Source: an uncultured Tateyamaria sp.
Lineage (GTDB): Bacteria; Pseudomonadota; Alphaproteobacteria; Rhodobacterales; Rhodobacteraceae
Direction: 5' to 3'
NCBI RefSeq assembly: GCF_947503385.1
Contig: NZ_CANNDO010000008.1
Span: 1-64,000 of the forward strand
Length of the DNA stretch: 64,000 nt
The position numbers and the translations under genes are program-made. The notes under the pieces were generated by a model. It saw nothing but the letters and a program-made list of their open reading frames with translations. It had not been told where the DNA came from and did no database searches. Position 1 is the first letter of the stretch; each line of letters opens with the position of its first letter. Below are positions 62,846 through 64,000 of the stretch, in pieces.

Positions 62846-64000
62846 TTATCCGACCTGCACCCGCTGGTCCGCGCCGAACCCTTCGCTCAGGAAATCGCAG
62901 ACACGTTGGGCGTTTACCGGTTTCGCCAGCAATTTGATGTGCAGGCGTTTGCAGTGGGATCGCAACTCCATCGTGCGATCGGCAGAGATAATGGCCGCCG
63001 GAACGCGCCCGTAGCGGTGCAGGATACTTTCGTACAGTTCGACGCCGTTCATCCCGTCGCCCAGTTGGAAATCCAGCAGGAACACATCCGGCACCAGATC
63101 AATCTCGGAAATGGTGGCCAGCGCCTCTTCGGCGGATTCGGCGACGATTACCTCGCCGCCGCAGCTTTCGATCAGGTGGCTGATGGCTTGCGCAACGCTG
63201 CGGTTGTTTTCCACCAGCATGACCAGCAGCCCATTCAGATCGCGCAGCGCGTGTGACGGCGCAGGCGCGCGCGTGTTGAGCAGCCGGGCGGCCGGGGCCG
63301 ACACGGGCACCATCACGGAAAAGCAGCTGCCCGTGCCCGGTTTCGACCACAGTTCAAGCGGGTGGCGCAGCCCTTTGCAGGCGCGTTCGACAATCGCCAG
63401 CCCAAGGCCGAGCCCGGTGTTGGCGGCCCCCGGCCCAAGCTGTTTGAATTCCTGAAAAATCGTGTCCTGATCCTGTTCGGCGATGCCGCAGCCGGTGTCC
63501 CAGACCTCGATCCGGGCAAAGTCACCCACCTGCCGCACCCCGGCCAGCACGCGGCCCGTTTCGGTATAGCGAATGGCGTTCGACAGCAGGTTCTGCACGA
63601 TCCGCCGCAGGTAACCGGGGTCGCTGACAACGGTCAGCCCGCTGTGAACGAGGGTGAATTTCAGCCCTTTGGCGCGGGCGCTTGGGGCCAGTTCATCACG
63701 CAGAGGGTTGAACACTTCGCTCAGCGAAATGGGTTGCACGTCGAACACCGCATGGCCCGCATCCAGTTTCGAAATGGCCGACAGCGCCTCGATGATTTGT
63801 TCGACGCCTTGCAGGGCGGTTTCGGTCTTGTCCACCACGCGCTGGATATCGGGGTTGTCGGTCTGGTCGGCGATGGAGGACACAAAGAGTTTCGCCGCCG
63901 ACAGCGGCTGCAACAGATCGTGGCTCGCGGCGGCGACAAAGCGGGATTTGGACGCGTTGGCGCGCTCGGCTTCGGCCAGCGCCTCTTCCAGTTCGGCGGT
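62846..64000 (-). CDS. hybrid sensor histidine kinase, C-terminal part (runs off the window)
   Basis: The frame is open to the window end, so the N-terminal sensing part is missing. Visible in order are a coiled helix (ELEEALAEAERANASKSRF), the phospho-acceptor H-box (AAASHDLLQPLSAAK; His codon at 63920-63922), an ATPase domain with an N-box (LLSNAIRY) and glycine boxes (WDTGCGIAEQD, GLGLGLAIVERA), and a C-terminal receiver domain with its Asp in DVFLLDFQLGDG and Lys in KLLAKPVNA. It is the type with an SHDLLQPL box, seen in complex phosphorelays. The ATG at 63913 is inside the H-box region and is not the real start. Confidence 0.92.
   Translation of the reverse strand, partial: TAELEEALAEAERANASKSRFVAAASHDLLQPLSAAKLFVSSIADQTDNPDIQRVVDKTETALQGVEQIIEALSAISKLDAGHAVFDVQPISLSEVFNPLRDELAPSARAKGLKFTLVHSGLTVVSDPGYLRRIVQNLLSNAIRYTETGRVLAGVRQVGDFARIEVWDTGCGIAEQDQDTIFQEFKQLGPGAANTGLGLGLAIVERACKGLRHPLELWSKPGTGSCFSVMVPVSAPAARLLNTRAPAPSHALRDLNGLLVMLVENNRSVAQAISHLIESCGGEVIVAESAEEALATISEIDLVPDVFLLDFQLGDGMNGVELYESILHRYGRVPAAIISADRTMELRSHCKRLHIKLLAKPVNAQRVCDFLSEGFGADQRVQVG

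Overview
The window looks like a Roseobacter-type alphaproteobacterium (Rhodobacteraceae). Supporting signs are the C-terminal half of a RepC (repABC replicon) protein, Rhodobacterales-style small families (DUF6429, DUF6326), IS6 and ISNCY-type insertion sequences, and a degenerate intergenic repeat with the core GCAGCGAA(C/T)G.CCGC. The repC relic suggests plasmid or chromid ancestry for at least part of the window. All calls come from reading the sequence; no database search was run.

Region 1 (1-13 kb) is an AT-richer defence island. Five overlapping genes come first: a PD-(D/E)XK-like nuclease followed by a complete type I Zorya system (zorA, zorB, zorC, zorD). Next are a DUF2779 protein fusing a Cas4/RecB-like nuclease to a DEDDy exonuclease, a HEPN protein with an RxxxxH motif, and a lone tyrosine recombinase with a perfect 12-bp terminator stem.

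Region 2 (13-25 kb) is accessory DNA with many dispersed repeats: a DMT exporter, small secreted or membrane proteins, a two-gene unit that may be a bacterial gasdermin with its subtilisin-like protease, a CoiA-like nuclease gene cut by an IS6 element, a lysozyme-fold protein and a membrane-anchored unknown. Region 3 (25-27.5 kb) is an HxlR regulator divergent from an AhpD-like protein and two small membrane proteins.

Region 4 (28-39.5 kb) is a GC-richer cluster of unknown purpose. It has a divergent core of a trypsin-like protease and a YcaO protein, followed by a BTAD/SARP-type regulator, an animal-type haem peroxidase, a c-type cytochrome-like protein, an outer-membrane barrel and a solute-binding-like protein with a Cys-rich tail.

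Region 5 (40-47 kb) is one 2269-codon gene for a membrane NTPase whose Walker A and Walker B motifs lie about 940 residues apart, with many membrane segments between them, as in KAP NTPases. Region 6 (47.5-50.8 kb) has an XRE regulator, an MFS transporter, a second IS6 copy and the repC remnant. Region 7 (50.8-64 kb) is GC-rich: a 3100-residue autotransporter with about 20 repeats, a Phd/PIN toxin-antitoxin pair with a clear operator, an ISNCY-like element that may carry a passenger gene, and the C-terminal part of a hybrid histidine kinase cut by the window edge.

The best candidates for undescribed biology are the nuclease-plus-Zorya operon, the gasdermin-like/protease pair, the giant KAP-like NTPase, and the YcaO/BTAD/peroxidase cluster.
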